Origin: Mesodorylaimus sp. YZB2_4
Taxonomy: Eukaryota; Nematoda; Enoplea; Dorylaimida; Dorylaimidae
Assembly: GCA_030248295.1 (NCBI GenBank)
Contig: JASANH010000479.1
Coordinates: 248,001 to 312,000, forward strand
Reading direction: 5' to 3'
DNA: 64,000 nt
The notes beneath the pieces are model-generated. The model was not told where the DNA came from, ran no database searches, and was given only the letters and a program-made list of their open reading frames with translations. Positions 61,411-64,000 of the stretch are shown here, one piece after another. The first letter of the stretch is position 1, and every line of letters starts with the position of its first letter. The position numbers and the translations under genes were made by a program.

Positions 61411-61856
61411 CGTTGTCTGAGAACTGATTTTTTTAGAAATCATAAGTGGAACGGGATAGCGGGCCCCACCCAAAGCCGGAGCGAAAGGTGTGCTCAATTG
61501 TGCCAGCCGCTATCGGCGTCTGCACGAAGCCTTAATAGAGCCATACCCGTCAAGATAGTGTTTCAGCCACGAAGCAGGGCAAAAATCTTACTCTGACAGG
61601 CTCATGGACATCGGCGTGGCACAGTACGAGAGCTGCATTGATCACTGCCTCAAGTTAATTCGGAGCTCGTCACTAGCACAGTGCAGTGCAATCAATGTCC
61701 ATTATGTCACTCCGAATGTGTACGATCTTCGCTTGTATTGGATAGGAGGGTTTTATGACTAGTCGATTCTTAGGGCAAGTGGAGCAAAACAGGGGGTGTG
61801 CGCTGCATTGCATATCTGCACCTGCGCGTCCGAGGTGGGGCGCAATGTTTTCACCC

Positions 61857-61901
61857 AATTTTTTACCCAGGCGGAAGTCGAATACGCCTGGGTAAAAAAT
61901 T
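61857..61901. repeat. perfect 17-bp hairpin
   Basis: AATTTTTTACCCAGGCG (61857-61873) and its exact complement (61885-61901) around an 11-base loop. Confidence 0.75.
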
Positions 61902-62278
61902 ATTTCCAAATACAGTATATGTTCCATAATCCTTGAGTGCCACTGATCATGGATTATGGATCAGTGTCAGTGGCAGTATGGTGCATGACTATGGATAAAG
62001 TATGACATGCCATGCCATGCCATGATATGCTGCAGCAGTGCAGTACGTATTGAGCTGGCTCACATGCTTGCTCTCTGCAGTTGCATGCTGATGTTGGCTT
62101 GTAGCTTCATGAATACTGCCCCCCCCCCCCCCAGTCAGGTGCCTGCCAGACGAAGGAATACACGCCACCACTTGCTGACAGCGCCTGACTAGTAAATCCA
62201 GTCTCCGTTTCTTTTCCTGCCCTCTTGACTCTATTTTACTAAAATCGACGGAAGAAAGGACTGTACATAAGTATAGTG

Positions 62279-64000
62279 ATGGCGGCCAGTGCGCTGCGTC
62301 TAATTCTTTTTTTCGTCTCCTCGTCTTTGTCGTCGTCTGCAGAGCACCCAATATATCCGACCCTCATCATATCATTCGATGCATTTCGATACGACTTTAC
62401 TTATCGGATTCGAGAACTTGTCGAAGGAAAGAGTGGAAATATTTCAAATTTCTGGCGTCTTATTCGAAATGGTGCATTTGCTGAAAACGGGATTAACACA
62501 ACATTCACAACTTTGACCTTCCCCGTTCACTATGGTATTGCGACTGGACTCTACGAGGAAAGTCACGGGGTGGTGGGCAACACTGTGTACGACCCTGTCC
62601 TGAATCGTTCGGCCACCCTGGGACTGGCCAACCCTGGCAATATCAGTTGGGTATACGGGGGAGAACCGATCTGGAAAACGTTACAGCAACAAACACCGAA
62701 CCACAGCAGGGACCGCGTGTTCGGTTGTCTGCAGTGGATTGGATGCGAGATGGCAGACCTGAAACGATTCGTGCCCTACGATAATACGAGCCGCCTGGAG
62801 GATCTGTTCGATCAGGCCGTGGAGTGGATCCGAACTGGATCACTGCTGGTTATGCTCTACTATCCCGACCCAGACAGAACGAGCCACGTGTTCGGACCTG
62901 ACTCAAAGGAAATGAACGAAACCTTGCTCGTGTTGGACGACAAAGTAGGCTATCTGTTGAAGAAGTTAGAAGACAAGAAAATGCTTGATAAGCTGAACCT
63001 GATACTTATGGCTGACCACGGGGCTATCGCAGTCAAGAAACCCGCACTGAACGAGGCTCAGTTACCGGCTGATATGTTCGATATTCGAAGCCGTGGACAG
63101 CCAATTTGGCTGGTAGAGCCCAGACCAGGTACAGGAACAATGCTGTCTGATGCAGCTATGTGAACTGCGCGGCCGCGAATGCAGTGGTTCGGCGTTCGTC
63201 CCGCTGGCGGGGTCAATCTTTGGCTGCCGAGGTCGGTTTGTAAGCCCTCGCTGACTCTGGCTAGGCCTTGGGTAACTCTCCCAGTGCAGTCGAGAAGCTC
63301 TGAGTGGATAGACGGAAGCCAGGTCTCGTGGTCGAGCACTAACAGGGTTCACTCAAACACCCCGCCATTCGAGGAGTCCGGTGCTCACTGCGAGTGAAGG
63401 ATGCACTCGTGTGGAGGTGGTCCCAGTGGAGACACAGCGAGGGGAGGTTCTGTGTGTTTCTCCCCCAAGCCCATCTTAGGTTTGACTGCTCGCCCGCTAG
63501 AGGCAAAAAATCAGGCTTCGCTCAAGTGGACGAAGTAGAAAACAATAAAATTCTTGTGCACTGCAGGTCGATCCGAGGACACTATCGCCTACTTCAAAAG
63601 CATCCCGCACTTGATGGTGATCGAAAAGCAGAAGACGCCTGAACGATGGCACTATCGATACAGCGATCGGATAATGCCACTGATCGTGCTGGCCGAGCCG
63701 GGCTACACGTTGGTCAAAGCGGGTACGTGGCACTGGACTGTCTCGCCATAACTGCATTACAGGCCTGCCCTTTAGGCCAGAAAGGTTCCAATGGATTTGA
63801 CAACGCTTTGCCGGAAATGCGGCCAACCTTTGTTGGTCATGGTCCAGCCTTCATTCCGAGGACGGCAGTGCCCGAATCTGTCAGCATCGTCGATGTGTAT
63901 TTGCTAGTGTGCAGATTTCTGGGCTTGAAACCAGCACCTAACAATGGGACGGAGTACTGGTTCGGAGAGCTCGTTAGGCTGGCTTATTTAGTCGATATTC
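62279..64000 (+). CDS. ENPP4/5-like ectonucleotide phosphodiesterase, 3' end cut
   Basis: Ectoenzyme of the nucleotide pyrophosphatase/phosphodiesterase family. Exons 62279-63128, 63567-63722 and 63776-64000 (continues past the window). Signal peptide MAASALRLILFFVSSSLSSS. Metal and catalytic motifs: LIISFDAFRYDF (Asp), TTFTTLTFPVHY (nucleophile Thr in the T-x-TFP motif), PDPDRTSHVFGP (Asp, His), LILMADHG (Asp, His) and VGHGPAF (His). NVxD-type VSIVDVYLLVCRFLGLKPAP and NNGT match ENPP4/5. Several NxT/S glycosylation sites. DHGAI replaces the usual DHGM. A GTG lies three bases before the ATG, but the ATG is chosen. A final membrane anchor, if any, would lie beyond the window. Confidence 0.85.

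Larger units (their letters stand above)
60160..62270. other. intergenic region with foldback repeats
   Basis: About 2.1 kb without a supported gene. Two segments near 60820-60890 and 61330-61410 share CTGACCAGATGCAGGGCGAG in opposite orientation, forming an inverted repeat pair. A hairpin is at 61857-61901, and CATGC-type pentamers lie at 62005-62023. Confidence 0.5.

Overview
This window is animal nuclear DNA, most likely from a nematode. Three genes encode short, three-exon collagens of the nematode cuticle type: one N-terminal membrane segment, a conserved region with an RxxR cleavage site, then interrupted Gly-X-Y blocks. Genes have short GT-AG introns (many of 45-80 bp), TATA boxes and AATAAA signals. 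Long gene-poor stretches and tRNA-derived repeats suggest a genome less compact than C. elegans. I cannot fix the species; a lineage outside the Caenorhabditis group is my inference.

Layout. 1-5082 (+) is the 3' part of a PDZ-RhoGEF/LARG-type RhoGEF (end of RGS-like domain, DH, PH). Its 3' end converges on an 11-exon SLC37A3-type transporter (5546-9603, -). A LAPTM4-like four-pass protein follows (10063-10884, -). From 12.9 to 44 kb lies an accessory, secretion-rich block: six members of an unrecognised two-repeat eight-cysteine secreted family, two CAP/SCP genes, three cuticle collagens, a tiny secreted Trp/Arg-rich peptide precursor, and a rhodopsin-like GPCR with two apparent homopolymer frameshifts. 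At 45.4-47.4 kb is an eight-exon single-pass membrane protein with a DSL-like domain and no EGF repeats. Then 8 kb is nearly empty (47.4-55.4 kb). The right end holds an FMRFamide-receptor-like GPCR (55.4-57.1 kb), an OSER1-like gene (57.9-58.8 kb, -), an unknown single-pass protein (59.4-60.2 kb, -) and an ENPP4/5-like ectophosphodiesterase running off the window.

How they may work together. The central block reads as surface and secretion genes: TATA-containing, short, signal-peptide-bearing, with cuticle collagens among them. Similar promoter spacing in the cysteine-rich, collagen and CAP genes suggests co-expression in epidermis or a gland; this is inference. The cysteine-rich family, the 82-residue peptide and the EGF-less DSL protein are the best candidates for undescribed biology here.

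Exon boundaries were read by eye from splice sites, phase and protein similarity remembered from known families; no search was run.
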